Source: Triatoma infestans
Taxonomy: Eukaryota; Arthropoda; Insecta; Hemiptera; Reduviidae
NCBI GenBank assembly: GCA_011037195.1
Contig: JAAEAF010002696.1
Span: 1 to 64,000 of the forward strand
Length of the DNA stretch: 64,000 bases
Direction of reading: 5' to 3'
Below are positions 54,740-64,000 of this stretch, one piece after another; the first letter of the stretch is position 1, and each line of letters starts with the position of its first letter. Under the pieces are notes generated by a model. The model did not search any database and had not been told where the DNA came from. It saw only the letters and a list, made by a program, of their open reading frames with translations. Position numbers and translations under genes: made by a program.

Positions 54740-55400
54740 ATATTTATAGATATAATTTCTGGCATCCATCACACATGCATATTCATTTGGTTCCTGACCG
54801 ATTTCGGATTTTCATCCATCGTTAGAGCAAATTCACCAAGTTTGTTACAATGTAATGTAATGTTTCTATTATACTCACACTTGTTGGTTTGTTGGTTGTG
54901 TGAATCATTCACATTTATTTATTATTTGTACAAGTTTTTGACTGTCCATAAACTTTGCTATGCAATTCTTCAAACTTTATCAGTATAGGATACTCCTAAA
55001 ATTTCTTATTCCCCCCTCCCCTAATAAAAATGACTTGATAAAAAACTGAGCATACTTAATACCACTATTAGAAATGTAGTTATAAAGTATCCTTCAAAAT
55101 GTGCTATTTATTATACACTATTTTCTGTCATAATTAAAACATAATTTATAATAATTCCATTTAGTCATTAAACATACACATACATAGTAACATAATCTTA
55201 TAGCCTCCCCACATATATACAACCAACAAGTATGAGTGTAACAGAAACATTAAGTTGAAGTGAACTCTCTACACGAACTTCGTGAATTTGCTCTGACGAT
55301 GGATGAAAATCCGAAACCGGTGAGGAACCAAATATGAATATGCATGCTACGACGGATAAAATACCAGAAATAATTAATTCTTTTAAATCCAACTTTGAAT
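54740..55400. mobile_element. Penelope-like inverted pair C
   Basis: The minus copy (54745-54850) and plus copy (55265-55385) share TTTGCTCTGACGATGGATG, ATCCGAAACCGGTGAGGAAC, CAAATATGAATATGCATG and AAAATACCAGAAAT. The hammerhead-like core at 55293-55316 has CTGACGA, a GGAT-GAAA-ATCC stem-loop and GAAA. The minus one (54802-54825) is mutated to CTAACGA. About 415 bp of A/T-rich non-coding DNA lies between. It is a different subfamily from pairs A and B but with the same layout. Confidence 0.6.
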
Positions 55401-55429
55401 TGCATTTTTACTTTCTTTTTTTTTTTTTT

Positions 55430-56095
55430 TGAAGGGGGCCCAATGCACCGCGACCCTTTTCGATCTATTGTGCTATGCCCTCTGGGTGCCGCAGCTTATT
55501 GCCCACAGCACCCGAACAGATGGCCTTCTCTGAACATCCGTTCTACAAAACCTCCAACAGATCCCTGAGGAATCCCAGTACCCTGACGGGCTCTAGAGAG
55601 GGTGTATCCCCTCCTCTATCTGGTAGCTACCCAGGTTCTTGATCTTCTTTGAGTGGCATCCTCGCAGTCTGTTAGGAGATGTAGTGGAGTTTCCTCCAGC
55701 TCCCCACAGAATCTTCATGAGCTGTCACTTTCCAAAACCAACTTCACCAGGAGTCCTCTAAGTCGGCAATGCCCCGTGAGGAATCCCGTAAGAACGCGGA
55801 GCTTGTTCTTGCTTAATCCGATGCAGACCTCCGATGTCCGTTGGTTGTAATTTCCCAAGCAGATCTTAGCCTGCTGCAAACCGGGGAGGGAGTACCAGAG
55901 TTGAGATTTCCTTGTCTCCTCCTCCTTTCTAAGTTCCTCTAACAGAAACTGGTCGCTGACCACACAAAAAGGTTCCAGCCCTAAGAGAGGGGTCCTAGTC
56001 CATAACTTGGCCAGGGCGTCGGCCAGCTCACTCCCTTCAATGCCAACATACCCCGGCACCCACCCATAGGGTAACTTTGTTCCTCCTGCCTAGGT
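55430..56095 (-). pseudogene. LINE-d copy: RNase H end, C-terminus and 3' tail
   Basis: The minus strand encodes MPGYVGIEGSELADALAKLW (last RNase H motif), GLEPFCVVSDQFLLEELRKE, LQQAKICLGNYNQRTSEVCI and GLSKNKLRVLTGFLTGHCRL. After a frameshift near 55735, a WRFCGELEETPLHLLTDCED Cys/His region follows. The 3' UTR ends with CACAATAGATCGAAAAGGGT and CGCGGTGCATTGGGC (55440-55475), the tail shared with SINE1. 5' truncated near 56095. Confidence 0.85.
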
Positions 56096-56123
56096 GATTA
56101 AGTTAGTAACATAGGTTAATAAC

Positions 56124-56760
56124 CTTCTCTTACTCATAAATAAGAGGAAATATTGTAATCGTGTCAATTTTCAAAATCAAGTTTTCACCGGATATATCCG
56201 TTTTGAGGTCCCCTAAGTTCAAAAAAAAGTGGTTTTTAGAAAATGATCTGTATGTTGTATGCGTAGATGTGTGTGAAAAGGATATCTCATAAACAAAAAG
56301 TTGCAAGAACCACAAATTTGGTTTTCCATTTAGGTACTAACACCACATTAGACACAAAGATTTTGGGCAAAATCATTCAACCGGAAGTACCACTGTACTA
56401 AATGTTTGTTTTATAGTTTTTTCTGCTATTCTCACTAAAACGGCTCAAACGACTTTTTTTAAACTTAACATATCAACTATGCATTCAAAGAGCTGCAACT
56501 TTCACGGCAAACGTTTTTCCGGGAAAATTCATTTAAAGTCAGTTTGGGGGGGTTGGGAGTGTTGGTTGGTTTCCACTAATATGCTATTTCAGTTTATTAC
56601 ACAATTCTATCAACATGATATTAATTAGAATTTAAAATATGTTGTCGAAAGAAAATCGAATGAGTGGAGGAAATGCGTTTTACTGATACATTTTCTTGAA
56701 AAATTCATTTAAGAGGAGAGATGTGAGGGTTAGAGATTTTCTCTGAGATACTAGATCTAT
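56124..56760 (-). repeat. Repeat family W, diverged partial copy W6 (orientation B)
   Basis: TTCTCTTACTCATAAATAAGAG (decayed hairpin), TTTTCACCGGATATATCCG, TTTTGAGGTCCCC, CAACCGGAAGTACCACTGTA, TCATTTAAAGTCAGTTTGGG and AATTAGAATTTAAAATATGTTG. The last subunit is mostly missing, and it is more diverged than W1-W5. Confidence 0.78.
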
Positions 56761-57020
56761 TTTTTAGTAAATATATTTAACGTACTTGATTAAGAAACGT
56801 ATTTAATTCCTTGTTTGAAGAAAATTTGGTGGAATGCGAATTTATGGAATATGTACAATGCGCTTCCAATAATTTCCTCCATTGGAGGGTTTCATAAACA
56901 TGATACAGGGACAATAGATTTCTTTTTTTTTATTATTAGATAAGACTTTATCAAAAGATATTCAGATTAAATTTGTAGTGTTCAAATAATTCATCGAGGA
57001 ATCTGATTTATCTAAAAAAA
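56761..57020. other. Intergenic stretch
   Basis: No features recognised; ends in the A-run before W5. Confidence 0.35.
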
Positions 57021-57025
57021 AAAAA

Positions 57026-57716
57026 TCTGGTGTGAAACACTCACACAACTTTCTCTTACTCCAGTTCTCAAAATTATAATTGGACAAATTTTATAGTTTG
57101 TGTACCAAAATTTAATGAAATTCGTCGAAAACTGAAAAAAAAAAACTGTTCAGTAAAACAGCAATTCCAGTTTACTAATTTTCTTGAAACTCGGAATTTT
57201 GGCCATCAATTTATTTCTAATTAATTTTATTTGGATGATAGAATTGTATAATCAACTATGATGCCACTTTAAAGAAAAACATAACCCCACCCTTCCCCTA
57301 AAATTGCCCTTAAATGAATTTTTCCAGAGAAATGTTTAAAAGAAAAGTTGTAGACCATTGTATGTTTAGTTTATATAGAAGTTTCAAGAAAATCGTCGGA
57401 ACCATTTTTGAGAAAATTGTGAAAAAGTGAAAAAAATCATTTTGTAAAGTGGTACTTCCGGTAAAGGAATTTTAACAGATAATGTACTATCAGTTCTCGT
57501 GGTGATATCTAAACGGAATATCATGTGTCAACTTTCTACGATTTTTCGTTTTTATGCTGTTTACATGCATACACACACACACACACACAGACCATTTGCT
57601 AAAAACCGCTTTTTTAGACTGAGGAGTACCTCAAAACGGATATTTCCGGTAAAAACTCGATATCGAAAATTTGACACGACTATAATACTTCCTCTTACCA
57701 GGAGTAAGAGAAAGTA
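57026..57716 (+). repeat. Repeat family W, two-subunit copy W5 (orientation A)
   Basis: Starts TCTGGTGTGAAACACTC after A12 and ends with hairpin CTCTTACCAGGAGTAAGAG and AAAGTAAAAA. Subunit 1 passes directly into subunit 3 near 57430-57460 (AAATCATTTTGTAAAGTGG to TACTTCCGGTAAAGG), so the middle subunit is missing. (CA)n at 57572-57590. Confidence 0.85.
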
Positions 57717-58045
57717 AAAATTATACATATTAATATGATACTCCTGTTACATAATGAGAACTGATACTCATTACTCAGTTGCTTTCCGATGATAATACTT
57801 ATTATAAAGTATATAAAATTCCTCTTTACTAAAATAGCAAATTCACTTATACAATAGATTGTAAGTTAATATTTAATGATCTGTTCTCAACATTGCGTAG
57901 TATGAGTGATTAGGTCATCTTTCTATTATTTCTTCTTTAATTTTAGTTATTAAATCCACACTTATCGCCCCACTAATGGTAGGCAATGGATTGGCAGTGG
58001 ATTGGAGTATATTATATAATCCTCCAAAACATGTCATATTACTCA
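57717..58045. other. AT-rich stretch without recognised features
   Basis: Nothing supported. Confidence 0.35.
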
Positions 58046-58059
58046 TCTTGTGATTTCTG

Positions 58060-59290
58060 TTTTTTTTTTTAATGAGCAAACAACTGTTAAGACAGCGCTT
58101 CGCAAAACTGGTTTACTACTTTCCAAACTGTCAAGAGACCATAATTCAGCTGTCTGTAGCAGAATTGAACAGCGTCGTTCTAGTCTGTCGATATGTTCAC
58201 TCTACCATTCATCACGAGATGCTTTTGAAGGTACCTGTACAGGTTTTTCTTCTGAAAGAATGTTGAAGCCTTTTATTTTCAAGCATTCTTACAGTGTGAG
58301 GTTACCCTCTAGGGAAGATTGGTCAAGATTGGGTCGTATGGTGGGATACCTGATAATTACATCCGGTATTACACGGACGGTTTTCCAGAATGGATGGTAG
58401 ATCTGGAACTGCGGTCTATTTTGAGACCGGAGATCATTTGGCAGTATCTCTTGGTGATTGGCTTATCCATTTGGCAGTATCTCTTTGTCTTCAAGGCTGG
58501 GGTTGTGTCATGGATAAGTGTTTGTATCTGCTCGGACCGCCAAGCTGCGCTGAAGGCGCTGAGTTCATGTGTCTTCACTTCCAGGTTGGTGTTAGAATAT
58601 TCTAAAAGACTGAAAGAGCTTTCTTCTCTGAAGGATGTGCTTCTAGTCTGGATGCCAGGTCTGGATGGGAATCTTTGGGAATGAGTGGGTGGATAGGTTT
58701 GCCAAATTAGGCGCCTCTCTCGCTTTCATTGGCCCGGAGCCTGTTGTTGGCATGTCTTCTGGCACATGTCTGTCATGTTTCAAGACATGAACAGCTTCAA
58801 AGCATTTATCCTTAAGGATGAGCTCAGTTGGTTTTCGGTAGTCCAAAATGCTTATCGTGAGTCCGAACAAGGCCATTAGTGAGACGTTGCTGTATTTTTC
58901 ATGGAACTCTCTCAGGCATCTGGTTGGATCTCTTACTGGAAATTGTGGTTTAGGGAGACATCTCTACGTAAATGGGGCTTATGCCGGATCCATTTTATAG
59001 AGTCTGTGAGACAGAGGAGGAAACACCCATCCATCTTATGACTGATTGCCTGGGTTGTGAGGAAATTAGGTTCAGGATCTTTGATCGGAATTGGATGTCT
59101 GTGGAAGTGCTTAGGCTATTTCCCCTTAAGGTTATTGTCCGATTTATTCGGACTGCGGTGAATTTTAGATGGATTAAATCCGGGTCTGGATATTTGTTCT
59201 AGACCCGGTTTGTTGTTGTTTTTCTTGGGCTAGCTATATTGGCTGAGTGGGGCTTTGGATAGCGTAGGGTTTAGTCCCTCTCCACGGATA
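58060..59290 (+). pseudogene. LINE-c copy: RNase H region, C-terminus and 3' UTR
   Basis: Frames shift several times: YSVRLPSREDWSRLGRMVG (linker), YYTDGF (first RNase H Asp), CSDRQAALKALSSCVFTSRL, LKDVLLVWMPGLDGN (cf. WVPGH..GNE, Glu lost), WPGACCW..MSS remains, and MGLMPDPFYRVCETEEETPI with HLMTDCLGCEEIRFRIF. A duplication around 58436-58495 repeats ATTTGGCAGTATCTCTT. The 3' UTR (AGACCCGGTTTGTTGTTG, then GGGGCTTTGGATAGCG) is shared with 27190-27665. It ends with (AAT)n near 59290. Confidence 0.85.
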
Positions 59291-59294
59291 AAAA

Positions 59295-59870
59295 ATAATA
59301 ATAATAGGCTGGCATTTAGTAAATTAAAAATATAGAGATTTGGAAAGAAAATAGAGAATATGAAGTGAATATTAGATAAGGTGAAGGGCCCTGCGCAATT
59401 GCTTTGTAACACTCGTTGGAAGAGAGTATAATCAAATAGAATCAAGTAAACCTAAGGCTTGGGTAGAACCTGCATGCGCTAATAACTGGGTGAACGAAAT
59501 ATTTCTCTCTCTATTTATCTCACTCTCTCTCTCACACACACACCCTTATTATCTATGTATATCTATATATCCACCTCATCTGAATTCACATATGATTTTG
59601 AAATTATATGAATTTATTACAAACAAATTCTAGAAAATTATATATTAATATTCAAGTATTGCCTCAAGCTATTCCCTTAAAGGCAAATAATAATAGATGC
59701 TAGTGAAGTTTCTGTGTTTGTTGTTAAGTTGTCTTGTGACGTTTTACTTTGCATTAAGTACTTTTAAGATATCCACGTCATGTTTAAAACAAACTTAGCT
59801 TTTTGATTAAATCATTCAATAAATTTTTTAACTTTCTCATTACATTTGCTATGATTAAAAAATGAAAAAA
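59295..59870. other. Intergenic stretch with simple repeats
   Basis: (CT)n/(CA)n near 59508-59545; otherwise featureless. Confidence 0.4.
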
Positions 59871-59879
59871 CAAAACTTC

Positions 59880-60310
59880 AATGTCTCTTACTGCTGTAAG
59901 TGAAATTGGTTTCGCAAAAATCTTCGAAATTGAGGGTTGGGGGGGGGGGGGGGGAATTTGAGTAGGAATAAAAAAAAAATGTTTTCGGTAGAATGATCTG
60001 TGTGTGTGTGTGTGTGTATAAAAAATATCAAAATATTTCATAAAAAACAAAAACGAAAAGTCACCAGAAGTTCAAACTTGATATACCATTGAGGTAGCAA
60101 TATAAAATGGCCGTCACTTTTATTGCATATCGATGCAATTCTCTTCTTTTCTTTTGGGAGATATTTAGTTCACGCATACAGGCTATTTGCTAAAACCCTT
60201 TTCTTTTTCTTTCTTTTTTTGCATAAGGAGTCTTGAATAAATATATTTCCGTTAAAAACATAATTTAGAAAATTTCGCGCGATCGCAATACTTCCTCAAA
60301 AAACTAGAGA
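59880..60310. repeat. Inverted pair of W ends
   Basis: 59880-60110 is the hairpin-side end of W in orientation B (AATGATCTGTGTGTGTG, AAAAACGAAAAGTCACCAG, AACTTGATATACCATTGAGG). 60150-60310 is the same end in orientation A (ATTTGCTAAAACCC, TAAGGAGTCTTGAATAAATA, TTTCCGTTAAAAACATAA, CAATACTTCCTC). A run of about 18 G lies at 59938-59955. Confidence 0.55.
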
Positions 60311-61055
60311 AGATAAAAAAAAAAAAAAACAAATTATCGAAGAAAGAAATTGTCAGATAAACGTTCAATAAAAGAAATCCCTATTATGATAAATTTTTGC
60401 CAGCAAAAATACATACCTACCCGACAACTGGAAATGACTTAAAAGCTGGGAAGAAGCTTGATGAGTGTGTTAAACATATTAACCGAAGAGAGCTATATGA
60501 AGAACGAGTGAGTGAGTATATGTTTAGTGTAGTGACTAAAGTTTGAAGGTCTCTTCTGTGCCTGAGTAAATAGGATTGAATTTCTGAAATGGTTGTGGTA
60601 TCGTAACAACCTATCGTGGGCGGAAAGAGAGGGTGGTTAAAGGTTGGAATGAGCTTGCTTAGTGGTTAGACCTTGGCTCAGGAAACTGTGGAAATATCTA
60701 TGCCTTAGTACATTAAGTGTACTGTTCACATTCTCCGTTATACCTACACTGGCTGCTGATATTTATTACCAAAGATTTCTGTGGTTTTTATTTCAATATA
60801 AAATTAGTCTATTTTCTTATGTCTTTATTAATATTTATTATATAGTTATATTTATATAATTATATACAATTAGGTTTGAAACATCAATAACTTTTTTGAT
60901 TAACATTGGACTTTAATTTTCACATATCACAAGACATTTTGCAACCATCCACACTTTCAAGTTTCTTATTCATAAAATTTTTTTAAATTATGTTGCCCAA
61001 ATATACTTCGAACAGATTTTTTTTTTTAAAAAAAATAAGTTTGTTCAAGAGGTAA
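60311..61055. other. AT-rich stretch with a weak tRNA-like fragment
   Basis: GGAATGAGCTTGCTTAGTGGTTAG at 60646-60670 resembles a SINE A box, but no B box follows. No gene supported. Confidence 0.35.
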
Positions 61056-61061
61056 AGGAAT

Positions 61062-61915
61062 CATTTAAGCCGGCACGGGATAGAGGGAGATCGGTAGCCT
61101 TGGGTGGTTTGGCCACTGTCTTCCAGTCCGAGGTGGTGGGCATTATTGACTGCTGCATGCCTTGTGGGAGAGTGGCAGGGAGAGATCAAAGAGGTGCGGA
61201 TTTTCTCTGATAGTCAGGCCGCACTGAGGGCTTTGAGCAAGCCCCATGATGGAGCTCGAAACTAGTGGGAGAATGTAGGAGAAGGCTTAACGCTTTAGCT
61301 CGGAGGGGTAAGGTGCGTTTCTATTGGATACCTGGACATGCGGGAATAGAGGGCAATGAGAGGGTGGATCAGTTGGCTAGGGAGGGATCATCATTACCAT
61401 TTTGTGGTCCTGAACCAGCCCTTACTGTCACTAAGAGGTTTCGAGATAAACAGATTAGACTTTGGGAGACGAGAGTCTTAGAGAAATGCTGGGGGGATGC
61501 CTCCAAGCTAAAAAATTTATAAAAGGAATTAAGCAGGGAGTTTCGGCTTACCTCCTGTCCCTCATCAGCAGGACAGGTCTGAGGACCTTGGTGGGTGTAG
61601 TGACTGGACACATCGGGTTGTCTAGTCACTTGTTTAACATAGGGAGGACGTCTAGTCCCACTTGTCAGAATTGCGATGAAGGAGTCAGGGAAACGGTGTA
61701 TCACTATCTATGTCAGTACCCCCGTTTCGGGGTGCTAGGATTAGCGTATTTGGGAGGGCACCACTCTCGCAGGATTGCTTGGGCGAGTTGGAGTTAAAGG
61801 ATATTCTGGGATATTGTAGACTGACCAGTAGGTTATTGGGGGAGACTATTTAAGGGGACGATATAGGGTGGCATCGGGGGGGGGATAAAAGCCATATAGG
61901 CTTAGGCCCCATGCC
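61062..61915 (+). pseudogene. LINE-a copy: RNase H, C-terminus and 3' UTR
   Basis: RNase H blocks: ALGGLATVFQSEVVGIIDCC, RIFSDSQAALRALSKPHDGA (frameshifted), KVRFYWIPGHAGIEGNERVD QLAREGSSLPFCGPEPAL. After a frameshift near 61495: CLQAKKFIKGIKQGVSAYLL, LRTLVGVVTGHIGLSSHLFN, CQNCDEGVRETVYHYLCQYP. The 3' UTR contains GGGTGGCATCGGGG and ends near 61915 at GGCCCCATGCCACAG. Three RNase H acidic residues and the final His are visible in separate frames. 5' truncated at about 61062 with no RT. Confidence 0.88.
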
Positions 61916-61984
61916 ACAGTATGATTGTAGTTACACCATACGCAGCTAAAAACGTTAGAAGATTTAGGAGTTACAGTAACATTT

Positions 61985-62310
61985 GCTAATAAGGTCAAGA
62001 AACATCATGGCTTTCCAGGAAACGAGGAGGCCAATTTATTGGATAAACAAGCGCCGATGGTTCCGAGACTTAGGTATAAGTTACTATAAAATTCCATACT
62101 CCTACCTAAAGAATCTAAAGCTTAGGAAGAATCTCTTAATGAATGGAATACATCTTGGCAGCGGTCAACTAAAAGAAGGCATACTTATAGATTTCTCCCT
62201 TCAATTCAAGACTGTGTTAAGTACAGTTTTTATTAACATCACCAATTCACGTACTGCATTTCTGCCAATAATGGTCCCCGCCTAACTGCTATCTCAATAG
62301 ATTTCCCTTA
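61985..62310 (+). pseudogene. LINE-f fragment: RNase H end and following domain
   Basis: The frame across 61990-62310 reads VKKHHGFPGNEEANLLDKQA, a last RNase H motif (usually KAH.G..GNE.AD.LAK). After a frameshift, SLNEWNTSWQRSTKRRHTYR FLPSIQDCVKYSF resembles the NEWQ..W..S..GR.T..F.P region of I- and R1-like LINEs. Two or three stops. It belongs to none of LINE-a to -e. Confidence 0.6.
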
Positions 62311-62419
62311 AGATCCAATCCATTTTCTCCCTGTTCACCGAATAAAATCCAAGATTTTCATCATATACAATATGATTGTCCACTACATGAAGCAGAGAGA
62401 TCCAAACTGATCGAATCCA

Positions 62420-62880
62420 TCGTTTTGAAGGTGGAATAGTATCCAAAGAGAGTATTCATAGCAGAGAAAGAGAGACGAAATGCCAGGACCACTCTCTTGG
62501 ACCATCACTAGCTACTACAACATAGGCTAGTTTTCATCATCATTGCTAGCTTCCAACATCACTGGCTAGCTCGCAACAGCTTCATCACTAGCTTTCTGTA
62601 TCAAAAGCTAGTCTCCATCAACATAGCTAGTTTCAGCAACCCTGGCTACCTGCAACAAACTCGTAGCCAAACCAGATATGCTACAAACATACACTTACCA
62701 GCGCGCTCAAATTTTTCACAAATGAAAAATTTCTTCAGAAGAGGGGATGATGTAACAGCAATCAAAGAGAGTATTCGTAGCAGAGAAAGAGAGACAAAAT
62801 GCCAAGACCTCTCTCTCGGACTAGAGTGGGAGAAACCACAGAAGTACAGAGAAGGGATATAGATATAGGACAGTTCTTAC
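62420..62880 (+). mobile_element. Small LTR element (TRIM-like), relative of 15831-16300
   Basis: Direct repeats CAAAGAGAGTATTCATAGCA at 62443 and CAAAGAGAGTATTCGTAGCA at 62762, both followed by GAGAAAGAGAGACRAAATGC, flank about 240 bp. This interval has degenerate 20-25-bp repeats of GCTAGTTTTCATC and GCTAGCTTC. It ends in AAATTTCTTCAGAAGAGGGG and ATGA, a purine-rich tract, then TGTAACAGC as the second LTR start (62751). No coding content. Confidence 0.6.
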
Positions 62881-62944
62881 TACTGAGTTCATTACTACGT
62901 GTCATTACCCTTTTCCATTCTACCATAGAATAGAATAAAAGCGG

Positions 62945-64000
62945 GGGGGGGGAGCCTCATTCCACTGCGACCTACAAATCGAGGTTTGTTGTGGATCCCC
63001 TTACGTTACAGAACAGCCCCCAGCTTTGCCCTCCTAATCAATCCTAGCAAAGCTGAGAGCGGCTCGCTCCGTCATGAAGCTTCCAGCTTCGGGATTGCCC
63101 GTCCCTAATTGAAGAAACCTAATCCTCGCCAGGCCGGCGCACTCACAAAGAATGTGCGCCGGGATCTCCTTCTCTACCTTGCAGAATCGGCATACCGCAC
63201 TATCCGCAAGTTGTAGGTGGTGCATGTGTCTGTTCAGCCTACAATGCCCTGTTAGTAGACCCACAATGATGTGCGCCGGGGTCTGCTCCTCTACCTTGCA
63301 GAATCGGCATACCGCACTATCCGCAAGTTGTAGGTGGTGCATGTGTCTGTTCAGCCTACAATGCCCTGTTAGTAGACCCACAATTAACCTTATATCCCTT
63401 CGGGTCTGGCTCAGTAGGTCTCTGGTAAATTTAGGCAAATGTCTTTTAATGAAGAGCTTTGCCTGCCTCTGTCCTGGTGTTCCCTCCCACCAACGCAGAC
63501 GCTGATCTTCTATCCACCCCTGATAGAAGTTTGGATGAGGCTCCTGGACAAGCCGCAGAAGGGTTCGGGGCCTATAAAGGTATCCTGCGAGCCCTCCCTC
63601 GCTAGGGCATCCGCCCTCTCATTGCCCAGGAACCCCGCATGTCCCGGCACCCAGGCGAGTGTCAGTTTATTCCGAGTACCCACCTCGGTGAGGGCAAGTA
63701 GGCAGTCCCACACCAGTCTTGAGACTATTTGGTGTGAGGAAAGTGCCTTCAGGGCTGCCTGACTGTCGGAGTATATGGCCACTCTTCTACCCACTATCCT
63801 TTGCCTTATAATCTCCCTAGCGCAGAGTTGTAACGCCACGACTTCAGCCTGAAAGACCGTGGCGTACTTCCCTAGGCTGGCCTTAATTTTAACTTTAGGC
63901 CTGCCCCCGTAGACCCCAGCTCCGACCCCAGTCGGAGTTTTGGATCCATCTGTGTACCAGATCGAGTTACCGAACAGGGGTGGGTCGCAGCCCCATTCGC
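62945..64000 (-). pseudogene. LINE-b copy: RNase H and C-terminus with duplicated Cys/His unit
   Basis: The minus strand encodes GTRNKLTLAWVPGHAGFLGN ERADALAREGSQDTFIGPEP and upstream VALQLCAREIIRQRIVGRRV AIYSDSQAALKALSSH. Upstream of 63839 the same domain continues off the window (KIKASLGKYATVFQ, then TDGSKTPTGVGAGVYG). After a frameshift, TRRDIRLIVGLLTGHCRLNR with CRFCKVEEQTPAHI occurs twice in tandem (63154-63387), then LCECAGLARIRFLQL. A 3' tail with CACAACAAACCTCG and GTCGCAGTGGAATG ends at a G run near 62950. The RNase H frame is long and unbroken. Confidence 0.88.
63154..63387 (-). repeat. 117-bp in-frame tandem duplication
   Basis: Two near-identical units (starts GTGCGCCGGG at 63154 and 63271; period 117 bp, 39 codons) repeat the segment IVGLLTGHCRLNRHMHHLQL with CRFCKVEE. 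Differences are confined to GATCTCCTTC versus GTCTGCTCC at the unit edge. Confidence 0.92.

Noticed and set aside
58472..58578. Independent small genes at 58390-58605 and 58369-58578
   Set aside because: They are out-of-phase readings of the decayed LINE-c RNase H region.
63152..63505. 117-codon plus-strand frame with repeated MCAGI segment
   Set aside because: Antisense of the duplicated LINE Cys/His unit; the repeat belongs to the minus-strand gene.

Overview
The window is AT-rich nuclear DNA of an arthropod, most likely an insect and possibly a hemipteran. The reasons are the mix of RNase H-bearing LINEs, jockey- and RTE-type LINEs, tRNA-derived SINEs, solo LTRs, a Helitron relic and Penelope-like fragments. 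The species cannot be proved from sequence alone. I found no convincing host gene: every recognisable protein segment belongs to a transposable element, and nearly all are broken by stops, frameshifts or truncation.

Layout. 1-2.0 kb: LINE tail, LTR-like repeat, jockey fragment. 2.0-5.4 kb: two opposed LTR pieces, a tRNA-derived SINE, a LINE relic. 5.9-9.1 kb: the best-preserved element, a 5'-truncated LINE (RT + RNase H) with a 13-bp target-site duplication (TSD), nested in an older non-coding repeat here called family W. 9.8-11.5 kb: a giant inverted repeat with W-like ends. 11.9-19.7 kb: SINEs, a small LTR element, a 480-bp foldback, a Helitron helicase relic, an LTR-like copy. 19.8-22.4 kb: Penelope-like leader split by a solo LTR, then a LINE 3' relic. 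23-35 kb: three full W copies with jockey and RNase H LINE fragments and a SINE. 35.7-40.3 kb: solo LTR, LINE relic, SINE, RTE-like element with a 16-bp TSD. 40.9-49.9 kb: LTR-like copies, SINEs, a 133-bp tandem array, one W copy, long silent stretches. 50.6-55.4 kb: three inverted Penelope-like pairs with hammerhead-like cores, a solo LTR, W pieces. 55.4-64 kb: seven LINE, W and small-LTR pieces, ending in a LINE that runs off the window.

How the parts relate: SINE family 1 shares a 3' tail with the RNase H LINEs, suggesting it is mobilised by them. LINEs and a Penelope-like element are inserted inside W copies, so W is older. The most unusual material is family W (three ~310-bp subunits, no ORF, terminal hairpin) with its palindromic derivatives, and the inverted hammerhead-like Penelope pairs. 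Names such as LTR-A, W, LINE-b and SINE1 are labels local to this annotation.
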